DNA from: Yeguia hominis
Lineage (GTDB): Bacteria; Bacillota; Clostridia; Oscillospirales; Acutalibacteraceae
NCBI RefSeq assembly: GCF_014384705.1
Contig: NZ_JACRSN010000008.1
Coordinates: 1-64,000, forward strand
Reading direction: 5' to 3'
Length of the DNA: 64,000 nucleotides
In this document: positions 42,099 to 50,867 of the stretch, one piece after another
Numbering within the stretch: the first letter of the stretch is position 1
How the letters are laid out: each line of letters starts with the position of its first letter
Made by a program: the position numbers and the translations under genes
The notes under the pieces: model-generated
Seen by the model: the letters and a program-made list of their open reading frames with translations, nothing else
Databases searched by the model: none
What the model was told of the DNA's origin: nothing

Positions 42099-43880
42099 TT
42101 AAAAAAGAGCCTCTATATCCTCGTTGGAAAGAAGCTCATAATCGGGTATGGGTTCACTTAGCTCAGACAGCGTTTCGGCGGCAGCGCCTGCAAACGAGAG
42201 CGTCGCAACAGCATTCTCCGTTCCGCCGTGTTCATAGGGTGCTGCGCCGCCGTCCTCGGTCAGCGCAATGTTCGGGTGTTTCAGAATGTCGTATTTCTCA
42301 TCCATCACCGGCCGCTCGCCACGGATAAACAAAAGGGCGTAACGGTTGTCCAGCATACGCACCTCGTCCGGCGTCAGAAGCTCTCTGCCGCTGATCTGAT
42401 AGTTCGTGCTGTAATTTCCGTTGCGCCCGGATGATTTGCCGTAGGTGTTGGTGTCGATGGTGGATTTGCCGAGATAGGATTCGGAAATCAGCTTGTGGGT
42501 CGAAGTTTCATTGCCGCCGAGATAAAGAAACTCGTCGCAGTTGCCTAAAATGGATTCCCATTCTTTTTCAAACAATGCTTTCAGCGCCGCTATATTTTGC
42601 AGGATAATCGAAACAAACACATTGCGGGAACGCATGACCGCAAGGATCTTGGAGAAGTCCTCCGGCAAGCTGACATTGCTGAACTCGTCCATCAAGAAGT
42701 GAACGGGAACGGGCAGACTGCCGCCGTATTTGTGGTCGGCCAGATAGAATAGCTGCTGAAAAAGCTGCGTGTACAGAATGCTGACCAAAAAGTTAAAGCT
42801 GGTGTCATTGTCGGGGATCAGGGCAAAAAGCGCCACCTTCTTTTCTCCGAGGGACGGCAGATCCAGTTCGTCCGTAGCGGTCAGCGCTGCCAGCGAGGAC
42901 AGGTTGAATTTCTCTAACCTTGCCGCCAGCGTGATCTGAATGGATTTCAGCGTTTTTGCGCTGCCGGAATGATAGTCCTTGTAATACTTCACGGCGATAT
43001 GGTCGGGTTCCCGCATTTCCAGCCGCTCAAACAGCTCGTCCAGCGGCGAAGTGTATTCGTCGCAGTCCTCCCGCACATCTGCCGCACGCAGCATCTCCAT
43101 GACCATCGGAAAGTTCTGCTCGTCGGGCGGCGCTTCGTATTTCAGATAGAAGATCAGCGCCAGCAGAAGCATAGATGCAGCCGTATCCCAAAAGGGATCG
43201 TTGGACTGGCTGCCTTTCGGCGTGGTGCTTTTGAACAGATTGGTCACAAGCCGCTGCACATCGTTGTCGTCCCGCAGGTACACAAACGGGTTGTAGCAGT
43301 GGCTTTTCTCCATATTCAGAAGATCCAGCACCCGCACCTCATAGCCCTTTTGCCGCAGCAGATGTCCCGTACTGCGCAGCAGCTCGCCTTTCGGGTCGAG
43401 CACGGTAAAGCTCGTGTTGGCCTGACACAGATTCGGTTTGGCGTAAAATCTCGTTTTGCCTGCGCCACTGCCGCCGACAACGAGCGTGTTGAGGTTGCGG
43501 CGGTGCTTTCGTCCGTCCAGTCCCATACGGACATTCTGCGTGAAGATCTTGTTGTCCTCCGGCGCAGCCGCCCGGTATTTTCGGTTGACGGTTCGAGCAG
43601 AGCCCCACTTGGCCGAACCGTGTTCCTCGCCGCGGCGGTAATTGCGGCGGGACGATAGAATGACACCCACCGCAAGCCCGTAAGCGCAGAGCAGAATGAG
43701 AACAGTTTTCAGGCTGTCCTCGCAAAGCTCGATACGAAACGGGTCGTTCATCACCGCGGGAAACCGGGCGACGATCTCCGGCAGACCGCCGTGGGCGGCG
43801 GGGGAGATTAGCAGCCCCAACCACACAACGGGGAGAATCCCGAACAGGCAGAGGACAAGAGGGTTATTCCCGCGCTTCAT
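42099..43880 (-). CDS. VirD4-like coupling protein
   Basis: Brings the relaxase-DNA complex to the secretion channel. 593 residues: two N-terminal membrane helices (about 8-25 and 55-75), Walker A GGSGAGKTRFYAKPNL (about 135-150), Walker B VHFLMDEFSNVSLP (about 390-403) and the C-terminal LLTPDEVRMLDN. It overlaps the upstream small gene by 17 bases. Confidence 0.93.
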   Translation of the reverse strand: MKRGNNPLVLCLFGILPVVWLGLLISPAAHGGLPEIVARFPAVMNDPFRIELCEDSLKTVLILLCAYGLAVGVILSSRRNYRRGEEHGSAKWGSARTVNRKYRAAAPEDNKIFTQNVRMGLDGRKHRRNLNTLVVGGSGAGKTRFYAKPNLCQANTSFTVLDPKGELLRSTGHLLRQKGYEVRVLDLLNMEKSHCYNPFVYLRDDNDVQRLVTNLFKSTTPKGSQSNDPFWDTAASMLLLALIFYLKYEAPPDEQNFPMVMEMLRAADVREDCDEYTSPLDELFERLEMREPDHIAVKYYKDYHSGSAKTLKSIQITLAARLEKFNLSSLAALTATDELDLPSLGEKKVALFALIPDNDTSFNFLVSILYTQLFQQLFYLADHKYGGSLPVPVHFLMDEFSNVSLPEDFSKILAVMRSRNVFVSIILQNIAALKALFEKEWESILGNCDEFLYLGGNETSTHKLISESYLGKSTIDTNTYGKSSGRNGNYSTNYQISGRELLTPDEVRMLDNRYALLFIRGERPVMDEKYDILKHPNIALTEDGGAAPYEHGGTENAVATLSFAGAAAETLSELSEPIPDYELLSNEDIEALF

Positions 43881-44058
43881 CGTTCCTGCACCTCACTTTT
43901 TTAGTAGGTGCGTCGATTGCTTTCAAAAGAACCTCGTCAACAATATCGGTGGGGCGTTCTTCTTCCAGCAGGTCGTTTCGCATTTCATTCAGAGCATTGA
44001 TAACAACGCCATGTTCGTAACGGTCGAGCGTCAGTACCCGTTTTTCTGTTTTCTCCAT
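43864..44058 (-). CDS. Small conserved protein before VirD4
   Basis: 64 residues, mostly helical (YEHGVVINALNEMRNDLLEE). AGGAG before ATG. It overlaps virD4 and follows the ArdC-like stop by two bases. Function unknown. Confidence 0.65.
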   Translation of the reverse strand: MEKTEKRVLTLDRYEHGVVINALNEMRNDLLEEERPTDIVDEVLLKAIDAPTKKVRCRNDEARE

Positions 44059-44060
44059 AA

Positions 44061-44960
44061 TCAGCGCTCCTGTTCCGTATGGCGGGGCGCTTTGTTCTGT
44101 TCCAGCGACCTTGCCATTCTTGCGGAAATGTCGTAGGCGGTATCTCGGATTTCGGAAAGCTCGGCGCGGATTTCCTGCGGGTCGGCTTCGCTTAACTCTT
44201 TCGGAATGTCAAAATCGGCTGGAGAAAATGAAAGATTATCCGTTTCGATTCCAAATTCCTTGCAGAGAATATACGAAACACAATGTGCCTTAAAGTCAGC
44301 GGTGCTGTAGGAATAATTCTCGTTCGTCATGGCAAGTTCCGCATGAGCCAGAGCCTTTGATACTTCATAAAACAAATCAGACGCACCCATTCCTCGGCAA
44401 ACAAAAATAGCTTTTTGTTCGTGGTCGTAAAGAGCGCCCATGTCATTGGGCAGTTCATTGACAGACTGAATCGGCACAGGCTTTTTGTAAATGAGAGCGC
44501 CGAGCAAAGCCCTTGCGTCGTGGGAAACAGGCGGCTGCGCTTTCATACGGGCGGTGGTCTGTGAAATGTCATATACGCGCTTGATGTTATACGACACGCC
44601 GATACTGCCGTCGTCACGGGTGTACTCGCCGTTAGATTCGATAATCTTAATCGGACGGTTAAATTCCTGCCGCTTGATATACACGCCCTGATCGCGCCAA
44701 AAATCCTTATCGCCAAGTTTGCTGGCATTTTTGTTGTCATGCAGAATTAAAAGGGCGTTAGTAGCGGAGTAGCGATGAAATTTTGCCTGCACATTCAGAT
44801 AGTCACGGAACTTGCCGCCGTCTGTGCAGATTTCTTCAGCGGTGGCGTCGGCAGTAGCATACCTCTCGTCACGCTCTGCCTTTTTCTTTGCCGCCCAAGC
44901 CTCTTTGTCAAAATCTTCGGCTTGCGGGGCGGGTTCAAAAATATCATCAAAATTGCTCAT
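44061..44960 (-). CDS. ArdC/LtrC-like antirestriction protein with altered metallo-site
   Basis: 299 residues. The ArdC N-terminal ssDNA-binding domain is recognisable at RDYLNVQAKFHRYSATNALL (about 52-71). The C-terminal half resembles the ArdC peptidase fold, but where HExxH is expected it reads VSKALAHAELAMT, so the zinc site is probably lost. ArdC-type proteins protect transferred DNA against restriction. The altered site suggests a purely binding role (inference). Confidence 0.7.
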   Translation of the reverse strand: MSNFDDIFEPAPQAEDFDKEAWAAKKKAERDERYATADATAEEICTDGGKFRDYLNVQAKFHRYSATNALLILHDNKNASKLGDKDFWRDQGVYIKRQEFNRPIKIIESNGEYTRDDGSIGVSYNIKRVYDISQTTARMKAQPPVSHDARALLGALIYKKPVPIQSVNELPNDMGALYDHEQKAIFVCRGMGASDLFYEVSKALAHAELAMTNENYSYSTADFKAHCVSYILCKEFGIETDNLSFSPADFDIPKELSEADPQEIRAELSEIRDTAYDISARMARSLEQNKAPRHTEQER

Positions 44961-44963
44961 GGG

Positions 44964-45788
44964 TTATCTCTCCTTTGATTTGGGTTTCTTTTTTCGGGAC
45001 GGTTGTTTGTGGGTGGTCGTCTGCTGTTTGGTCGGCTTTTTTGAAACGATGGGTTCTTCTTTGGCGGGAGCCGCCGCCTCTTGCTGTTTCGCCTTGATTT
45101 CCCGCAGTTCTTCACGAACAGAGGGGCGTTCTTCGGGCGGCTTAACAGTACCCTCGGCGGTTCTGTTTTGCTTCTTTGAGATAGGCGCGGACGGATGGGA
45201 TTTCTCCGCCGCTTTCCCAAAAGAATCATTTTTGCTGACTTCGGGATTCTGCGGCGTTCGTTCCTCCTTTTTCACAGGCACGCCCATTAAATCGTCAAGC
45301 AAACGGTCGTCTGCCTCTTTATCGGGCTTTTCCTGCTCAGGAGCAAAGGGGGCGGCGGTTTTCTCGGCTTTGGATTTTTCAATATCACGCTTAATAGAAA
45401 CGGTATCGACCGCAGCCAGCTTGAAGCGTTCCACAATGCGGTTGATTTTTGAAGCGTCCTCGGCACGCACCATAATGTCTACCATACCGTCGGCGGATTT
45501 TTCTTTCCCGCGCAGAGCGCAGTAAACAACGCCGTACCGCTTGGCTTCGGCGGCAAACTGTTTCAAATGTTCCTCGCTGACGGTGAACACTTTGAGTTCC
45601 TTGCCGCTTTTGAGCATAGCGGTTAAACGCTGCCTGCCTTTGGTCTTGTTCTTGTCTCTGTTTTTCAGAACAGTATAAATCATAGCGGCGATATTTTTCG
45701 CCGCAGAGCCGGTCAGCTTTAAGGCAACTTCCGTACCCTCTAAACTGATCCTTACAATCTGTTCTGCTGCGTCACCGGAATTGTACAT
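44964..45788 (-). CDS. PcfB family (DUF3801) conjugation accessory protein
   Basis: Associates with coupling protein and relaxase in enterococcal plasmids. About 274 residues: a DUF3801 core (about 1-130, GSAAKNIAAMIYTVLKNRD) and a long charged Lys/Pro tail. ATG 45788 with AGGAG. It overlaps the relaxase gene by 17 bases. Confidence 0.85.
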   Translation of the reverse strand: MYNSGDAAEQIVRISLEGTEVALKLTGSAAKNIAAMIYTVLKNRDKNKTKGRQRLTAMLKSGKELKVFTVSEEHLKQFAAEAKRYGVVYCALRGKEKSADGMVDIMVRAEDASKINRIVERFKLAAVDTVSIKRDIEKSKAEKTAAPFAPEQEKPDKEADDRLLDDLMGVPVKKEERTPQNPEVSKNDSFGKAAEKSHPSAPISKKQNRTAEGTVKPPEERPSVREELREIKAKQQEAAAPAKEEPIVSKKPTKQQTTTHKQPSRKKKPKSKER

Positions 45789-47193
45789 GGTCGGTTTTCT
45801 CCTTTCCTTTGATATGCTCATCCTCTCGGACGGCTTTGATTTTCTCTTTGATAACGCCGGAGCGTTCGGCTATATCGTCACATAAAGACACCTCCTTTCG
45901 CAGAGTGGCAAGCTCTTTTGACAATGCGGATATTCGGTCTTTGATTTCCGCTGACTTTTCGGGATCGGCTTTGACTGCCGCCGTCCGCTGCAATTTGTAA
46001 AGCTGTTTTCGCTCAGCAGTCAGAGCGGCAATTTTGTCTTGCGCCTCGTCACGGTATGAAAAAAGCTGTTCGGCGGTATCAATACGATTTCGCACAAGCA
46101 GCCTTGTTTCGGCGGTGATGTCGTCCAGCTTTCGCAAATCCTCACGCAAGAGAAAATGAAGTCGCCGCCTATTTTGTTTCGGTTTGTTTTTCGGGAAGAT
46201 CCCCAGCAGGTAGCAGTAGTGAAAATACAGCGCCCGAAACCCTGTGATTTTGCGGGTCTTTTTCAAGCTGCCGAACAAGCGAATCCGTATGACTTGACGG
46301 GTCGGTTCGGACGGTTTCTTTTCAGCTCGTGTCTGCGACAGAATCCGTCTGCGGATTTGTTCAATGGAATAGTCCTCACCGAAGTTGCGCATCAGGCGCA
46401 CAAATCGTTCCTTTCCCGGCGGTCTGACCGAAATATCTTTGCCGATCTTGACCTCATAGCCTTTCTTCCGCAGATTATCGAAAAACTGCCGTTCAGTCAT
46501 AGACTGCCGTATGGCTTCGTCAACATCGGCGCGTATTAGTCCCCGCCAAGTGGGGCGCTGTTCCTGCTCGGCGCGCCATTCGCCGTATTGCTTGGCTTTC
46601 CCGTACTGTGGGTTTTCAATCACCGATAAACGGTACTCACGGCAAAGCTCATCGGAAACAGTCTGCATATCGTGATAATCCTTTTTGGTGCGGTGGTATT
46701 TGATTCCGTCCACAAAGGACACCGTATTCAGCACAAAATGATTATGCAGGTGATTTTCTTTGTCAAGGTGGGTCGCCACAATCACCTGATAACGGTCGCC
46801 CCACAAACGGGCGGCGAGCTTCATCCCGATTTCGTGCGCCATTTCGGGGGTAGCCTCGCCGGGAGCAAAGGATTGATACCCGTGGTAGGCAACCGTCCCG
46901 TTTTCTTTGCCGAACCGTTTTTTCACGGCAAGCATTTCATCACGGGCGGTCGAGGGGAAGCAGTTGATACCCGACACAAAACGGTGAACCACGGCGCAGT
47001 CCTCGTTATCCGCTTTCTGCGTTTTTCGGGAATTGACCGCATAGCGGATGACATCGGAAAGCTCCTGCCCGTCCTGTTCGGTCATATCCTCGTCCGTGTA
47101 AAATTTCGGGTTCGTTGTTTTATCGGGGTTCTCCACATAGACGACCACCTTGCCGAGCCAGCCTTTCACACGCCAGATTGAAGTTGTCGCCAT
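45772..47193 (-). CDS. MobA/VirD2-type relaxase
   Basis: Nicks the origin of transfer and pilots single-stranded DNA. 473 residues: the N-terminal domain has a metal-binding triad HLDKENHLHNHFVLN (about 140-154, HxDxxNxHxHxxxN form), a candidate Tyr in KVVVYVENP and the C-terminal coiled coil (TAERKQLYKLQR). MobC is encoded five bases upstream. Confidence 0.93.
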   Translation of the reverse strand: MATTSIWRVKGWLGKVVVYVENPDKTTNPKFYTDEDMTEQDGQELSDVIRYAVNSRKTQKADNEDCAVVHRFVSGINCFPSTARDEMLAVKKRFGKENGTVAYHGYQSFAPGEATPEMAHEIGMKLAARLWGDRYQVIVATHLDKENHLHNHFVLNTVSFVDGIKYHRTKKDYHDMQTVSDELCREYRLSVIENPQYGKAKQYGEWRAEQEQRPTWRGLIRADVDEAIRQSMTERQFFDNLRKKGYEVKIGKDISVRPPGKERFVRLMRNFGEDYSIEQIRRRILSQTRAEKKPSEPTRQVIRIRLFGSLKKTRKITGFRALYFHYCYLLGIFPKNKPKQNRRRLHFLLREDLRKLDDITAETRLLVRNRIDTAEQLFSYRDEAQDKIAALTAERKQLYKLQRTAAVKADPEKSAEIKDRISALSKELATLRKEVSLCDDIAERSGVIKEKIKAVREDEHIKGKEKTDHVQFR

Positions 47194-47197
47194 ACCG

Positions 47198-47527
47198 TTA
47201 TTTCATCGGGCGCGGCAGGATAACCGCCTCGGTGATTTTCTTGACAGCAGTATCAATCTTGCGGCAGGCCTCGTCGTATCTTTGCACATCGAGAACATTC
47301 AGGGTGTGCGCTTTGACGGCAATCTGATTGAGATTGTTGCCGATCCCGTGAAGCTCCCTCATCATGGCGTAGTAGTCGGGCGGCGGGGCGTCCTGCGGTT
47401 CAAGCCCATTTACCAAGTGCCGCAAATACGCCTCACGGGAAAGACCGCTGCGCTTCACTTTCTTTTGAAACGCCTCGGCTTCCTTTTTGTCGAGCCAGAA
47501 TTGAATGTGAACATTGCGTTTTCTCAT
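47198..47527 (-). CDS. mobC: MobC relaxosome protein
   Basis: A 109-residue RHH-like DNA-binding protein: VHIQFWLDKKEAEAFQKKV (ribbon-helix) and the MobC box (GIGNNLNQIAVKAHTLN). It assists relaxase at oriT. The start overlaps the methyltransferase stop. Confidence 0.92.
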   Translation of the reverse strand: MRKRNVHIQFWLDKKEAEAFQKKVKRSGLSREAYLRHLVNGLEPQDAPPPDYYAMMRELHGIGNNLNQIAVKAHTLNVLDVQRYDEACRKIDTAVKKITEAVILPRPMK

Positions 47528-48909
47528 ATTTTCACCTCCGAATTGAGTTCGTTTTGAATTTCAACAATACGCTTGCCTACCGCATACACAACGGGAATCG
47601 TCACGCCGTTTCCGGCCTGCTTGTAAAGCTGGGCGTCGGAATTGACGGCGGCCGCTTTATCAAACATTTCATCGGAAAAGCCTTGCAGCCTCCAGCACTC
47701 ACGGGGCGTCAGCTTGCGGATTCGTCCGCAGCCAAGCGGAATTTCAGTCCTGTTTTCGGATTTGTCTTTATTAAAGTTCGCCGCCTGTTTAACGGGTAAA
47801 GCGTGTTCGCAGGAATCGCAGGCACAGAGATAAACGCCGTGTTTGTCCTGCGTATTCAGGCAAAAGGCGGGTTCTCCGCACTCCTTGAAACGGCGGCCGT
47901 TCTGCCTCTTATTCTCACGGTCGGGGGTCAGCACAGCGCGGCAGCCATAAAAAACGCCGGAGCTTTCGCCCCGGTTGCTTACCCCGATTTTGTTGTAGCC
48001 TGCGATCAGACATTTGGTGTGCTCCTGCTCCAAGATTTTCGGCGTACCCCGTTTTAGTTGAATGAGCGCCGTTTCTTCGGTGCAGTCCGGGCACTCGCCG
48101 CTCATGCAAAGAACGCCGCTTTTGTCGCCGCTGTGGTTGGTGATGCCGCTGTCATACCTTGCCTTGATACAGCGGGCGTGCTCGGTCAGCCTCGGTTCAC
48201 CTTTGCACAGGTCGATGAAGTACATGCCCGTGCGCCCGCCAAAGCCGCCGCCCTCGCTCATCAGCGTACAGCTCACGCCTGCGGGATCATAGACCCGCTT
48301 GCCCTGCGTGCCGCCGATCAACTGTATAAGAGCCTTGCCGTCGCCTGCGGTGACAGGAAATACTTTTCGTCCACCCTCGGCTCTAAAATGTCGATAAGCG
48401 ACAAGGTAGATGCGTTCCCGGTTTTGCGGAACGCCGTGGAAGCGTGAATTAAGCAGTCCGTATTCGATATGATAGCCGATTTCGGCCAACGAATGGAGAA
48501 CGGTCGCAAAGTCCCATCCTCGATTAACGGAGAGCAAATTTTTAACATTTTCAAGGACAAGCCATTCGGGTCGATCTTCGGCAGGCGTGCCTTTGAGGAG
48601 TCTAACGATTTCAAAAAAGAGAGAGCTTCGCTTGCCTGCAAGCCCTCGTTGCCGGCCAGATACAGAAATGTCCTGACACGGGAATCCGCCTGCCCAGAGG
48701 CTGACTCTCGGCAAGTCGGCGGGTTCGGTTTTGGTGATGTCCTCGCCATACCACTCATCCTCCTTTACATCGTGGATCGCGCGGTAGCTGCGGTCAGCGA
48801 ATTTATCGATCTCGCAGTGGCCTTTGCAGACCATGCCGCAAAGTTCAAAGCCCTTGCGGAAACCGCCGACACCGCTGAAAAAGTCCAAAAAGGTCATGGG
48901 TTCGTTCAC
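47524..48909 (-). CDS. C5-cytosine DNA methyltransferase
   Basis: About 461 residues. Ordered motifs: MTFLDFFSGVGGFRKGFE (I), GGFPCQDISVSG with catalytic Cys (IV), VLENVKNLL (VI), QNRERIYLVAY (VIII), target-recognition region and LTPRECWRLQGF / QAGNGV (IX-X). GTG 48909 lies seven bases after GGAGG, giving VNEPMTF; no nuclease partner nearby. The cysteine-rich segment around SGECPDCTEE between VIII and IX is an unusual insert. It sits between transfer genes and likely protects the ICE from restriction. Confidence 0.9.
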   Translation of the reverse strand: MNEPMTFLDFFSGVGGFRKGFELCGMVCKGHCEIDKFADRSYRAIHDVKEDEWYGEDITKTEPADLPRVSLWAGGFPCQDISVSGRQRGLAGKRSSLFFEIVRLLKGTPAEDRPEWLVLENVKNLLSVNRGWDFATVLHSLAEIGYHIEYGLLNSRFHGVPQNRERIYLVAYRHFRAEGGRKVFPVTAGDGKALIQLIGGTQGKRVYDPAGVSCTLMSEGGGFGGRTGMYFIDLCKGEPRLTEHARCIKARYDSGITNHSGDKSGVLCMSGECPDCTEETALIQLKRGTPKILEQEHTKCLIAGYNKIGVSNRGESSGVFYGCRAVLTPDRENKRQNGRRFKECGEPAFCLNTQDKHGVYLCACDSCEHALPVKQAANFNKDKSENRTEIPLGCGRIRKLTPRECWRLQGFSDEMFDKAAAVNSDAQLYKQAGNGVTIPVVYAVGKRIVEIQNELNSEVKI

Positions 48910-49083
48910 CGGCTTTCCTCCTTCCGGGTATAAAAATATCGCCCTCCGCATGGGCGGGGACGAAAAGGGTTTCAGGGATTTCCCTGACAAGTGCCGCTGT
49001 GGTATCACAACGGCGATGCTTGCTGGTACAGTGCATAGCGTTCGTCCCATAGGCCGAACATCGTGCCACCAACCGAAAATATA

Positions 49084-49485
49084 TCAGCGTTCTTGCTCCG
49101 GCTGCGGGCGGTATGGGATACCGAACAGCGTGTCGTTCATCCTCGCAAGGTGTTCAGGATAGCGGAACATCTTGCCATAGCGGTCGATCTGCTCGTCGGA
49201 AAGGCTGTCCAGATTTTCGCCGCGGCAGTCGCAGATAAAGGCGGGGCCGAAGATGAAGTCCACCATCACGTCGTCGTCGTTCTTCACGCTGCGGTTCGGG
49301 CGCATCCCGTTGATCTTGCTTTCCTCATTGCAGACGATGCAGACCTGTTCCTCAAAGGGGTAGAACGGCTCGATCAGACCGCCCACCACTTTCTGCATCC
49401 CGGCAAGGGACGCATCGATCTCGACCGCACGGGCGAGCTTGCCCGGTTCCAGCAGTACCACCTTGATTTTCTTCTCATTTTCCAT
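49084..49485 (-). CDS. DUF3846 protein
   Basis: A 133-residue acidic protein with the DUF3846 pattern: KVVLLEPGKLARAVEID, MQKVVGGLIEPFYPFEE. Common in ICEs and phages; function unknown. It overlaps the HTH gene by 11 bases. Confidence 0.82.
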   Translation of the reverse strand: MENEKKIKVVLLEPGKLARAVEIDASLAGMQKVVGGLIEPFYPFEEQVCIVCNEESKINGMRPNRSVKNDDDVMVDFIFGPAFICDCRGENLDSLSDEQIDRYGKMFRYPEHLARMNDTLFGIPYRPQPEQER

Positions 49486-49810
49486 TGCAAATTTTCCTTT
49501 CGTTGTTTTCCGTAATCATAATCGTGACCGTCAGCCCGTATTCATCCTCCAGCGCAAGCAGCAGTTGGTTCAGCGCCGCACGGCTCTTGATACGGGGAAT
49601 GTCCAGCGCCGAGGGGAGAACACCCAACGCCTCTGCCAGCATACAGAGCAGAGCGTGTTTCGGCGTCCTTGCGCCGGATTCGTACTGTGCGATGCGGATG
49701 TCGGCGGTTTCGGGCGAAAAGCCTGCGGCGATGCCCAGCGCCTTTTGTGTCATGCCCCGCAGCATACGATAGTGCCGGATGCGCTGCCCCGGACTCATAA
49801 AGTCGCTCAC
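49475..49810 (-). CDS. XRE-type regulator
   Basis: 111 residues from GTG 49810 (AGGAG nine bases before; overlaps the toprim gene stop as GTGA). HTH about 5-60: SPGQRIRHYRMLRGMTQKAL and IRIAQYESGARTPK. The C-terminal helix is short. It may govern the replication and transfer genes around it. Confidence 0.82.
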   Translation of the reverse strand: MSDFMSPGQRIRHYRMLRGMTQKALGIAAGFSPETADIRIAQYESGARTPKHALLCMLAEALGVLPSALDIPRIKSRAALNQLLLALEDEYGLTVTIMITENNERKICNGK

Positions 49811-50775
49811 CGTTCTTTGCTCCTTTCTCCGCGCTTGGTGATAGGCAGACCCAGCCGCATACAAAGGCAGTCGTTGTAGTCCTTGCCCTGCAGGGGCGGC
49901 TGGATGTCCACCGTGACCGCATATTTTCTCGGCAGCAGCGCCTTGATGGTTTCTGCGGCGATCCGTCCCGTGGCGTCGTTATCAAGCCGGAGCACCACAC
50001 GGCGGATATGGGAATGCTCGGCAAGATACCGCACCAGCGCGGCGGGCAGGCTGCTTTCCTCGATTTTCGCCCTTGGCTTGTAGACCCCGGCGAGGGAGAG
50101 CAGGTTTTCGCTGCGCCAGTCCTTGTCGTCCAGCTTTTGCAGCGTCCCGTAGGACAGCAGATCCACCGCCGATTCAAACAAATGGAGCGTATCACTTGCC
50201 GCCGCCGCTGGAATCCCAAAGGAATAGTGCTTGTCGCTGCCGTTGGCGTCCCCGATGAAGTCCGAGCCGATCCCTCGCTGGTTGGCGTAACGGAGCTTGC
50301 CGTCTGCGTCCATTCCTACGAACACCACATTGTGATAGGGGTAGCTCTCATAAAGGCGGCTGGTCTGGATGCAGAAATCGATCAGCTCATCGTCAATGCC
50401 TCTGCGGTGCAGGTATTCGACGGCGTGGGTGGCGCTGCGATTGACCTGCGGCAAAAGCAGCACCTTTTCTTTCTGCGTTTTCGGAGCCGGGGCAAAGGCG
50501 GGCGGTGCCGCTGACAGATTTCCTATGATGGTTTCGACCGCCTGCGTAAAGGGCATCTCTTTGACCTTGATAAGATAGTCCAGCGCCGAATAGCCGCCGA
50601 TCCCACGGGAAAACCAGCACCATTTGCCGTTGGAGATTTTTAAGCTGTCGTGCTCACGGGTGCAGTAGGTGCCGCCCCCGAAATGCACCAGCTCCTGCGG
50701 TTCATAAGTTCGCAGATAGGTCAGCAGATCCATCTTACGGGCCTGCGCTACCACCTCCGGCGGGATATATGGCAT
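49807..50775 (-). CDS. DUF3991/Toprim primase-like protein
   Basis: About 322 residues: an N-terminal zinc-like/DUF3991 part (YLRTYEPQELVHFGGGTYCT; HDSLKISNGKWCWF) and a Toprim domain with LFESAVDLLSY (Glu) and VVLRLDNDATGR (DxDxxG). Such proteins act in mobile-element DNA replication. ATG 50775 has GGAGGTG before it. Confidence 0.85.
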   Translation of the reverse strand: MPYIPPEVVAQARKMDLLTYLRTYEPQELVHFGGGTYCTREHDSLKISNGKWCWFSRGIGGYSALDYLIKVKEMPFTQAVETIIGNLSAAPPAFAPAPKTQKEKVLLLPQVNRSATHAVEYLHRRGIDDELIDFCIQTSRLYESYPYHNVVFVGMDADGKLRYANQRGIGSDFIGDANGSDKHYSFGIPAAAASDTLHLFESAVDLLSYGTLQKLDDKDWRSENLLSLAGVYKPRAKIEESSLPAALVRYLAEHSHIRRVVLRLDNDATGRIAAETIKALLPRKYAVTVDIQPPLQGKDYNDCLCMRLGLPITKRGERSKER

Positions 50776-50796
50776 ATGTTTCACCTCCATTCTGAC

Positions 50797-50842
50797 ATAA
50801 AAATAGCCGAGGGGCTTTCAGAATGAAAACCTCTCGGCTATG
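50797..50842 (-). terminator. Terminator of the defence cassette
   Basis: AGCCGAGGGG (50805-50814) pairs with CCTCTCGGCT (50830-50839), one wobble, and a T-run follows on the minus strand. It ends the operon that runs from Fic to the membrane protein. Confidence 0.75.
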
Positions 50843-50867
50843 TATGAGATGTGAATGCAAAATTGGC

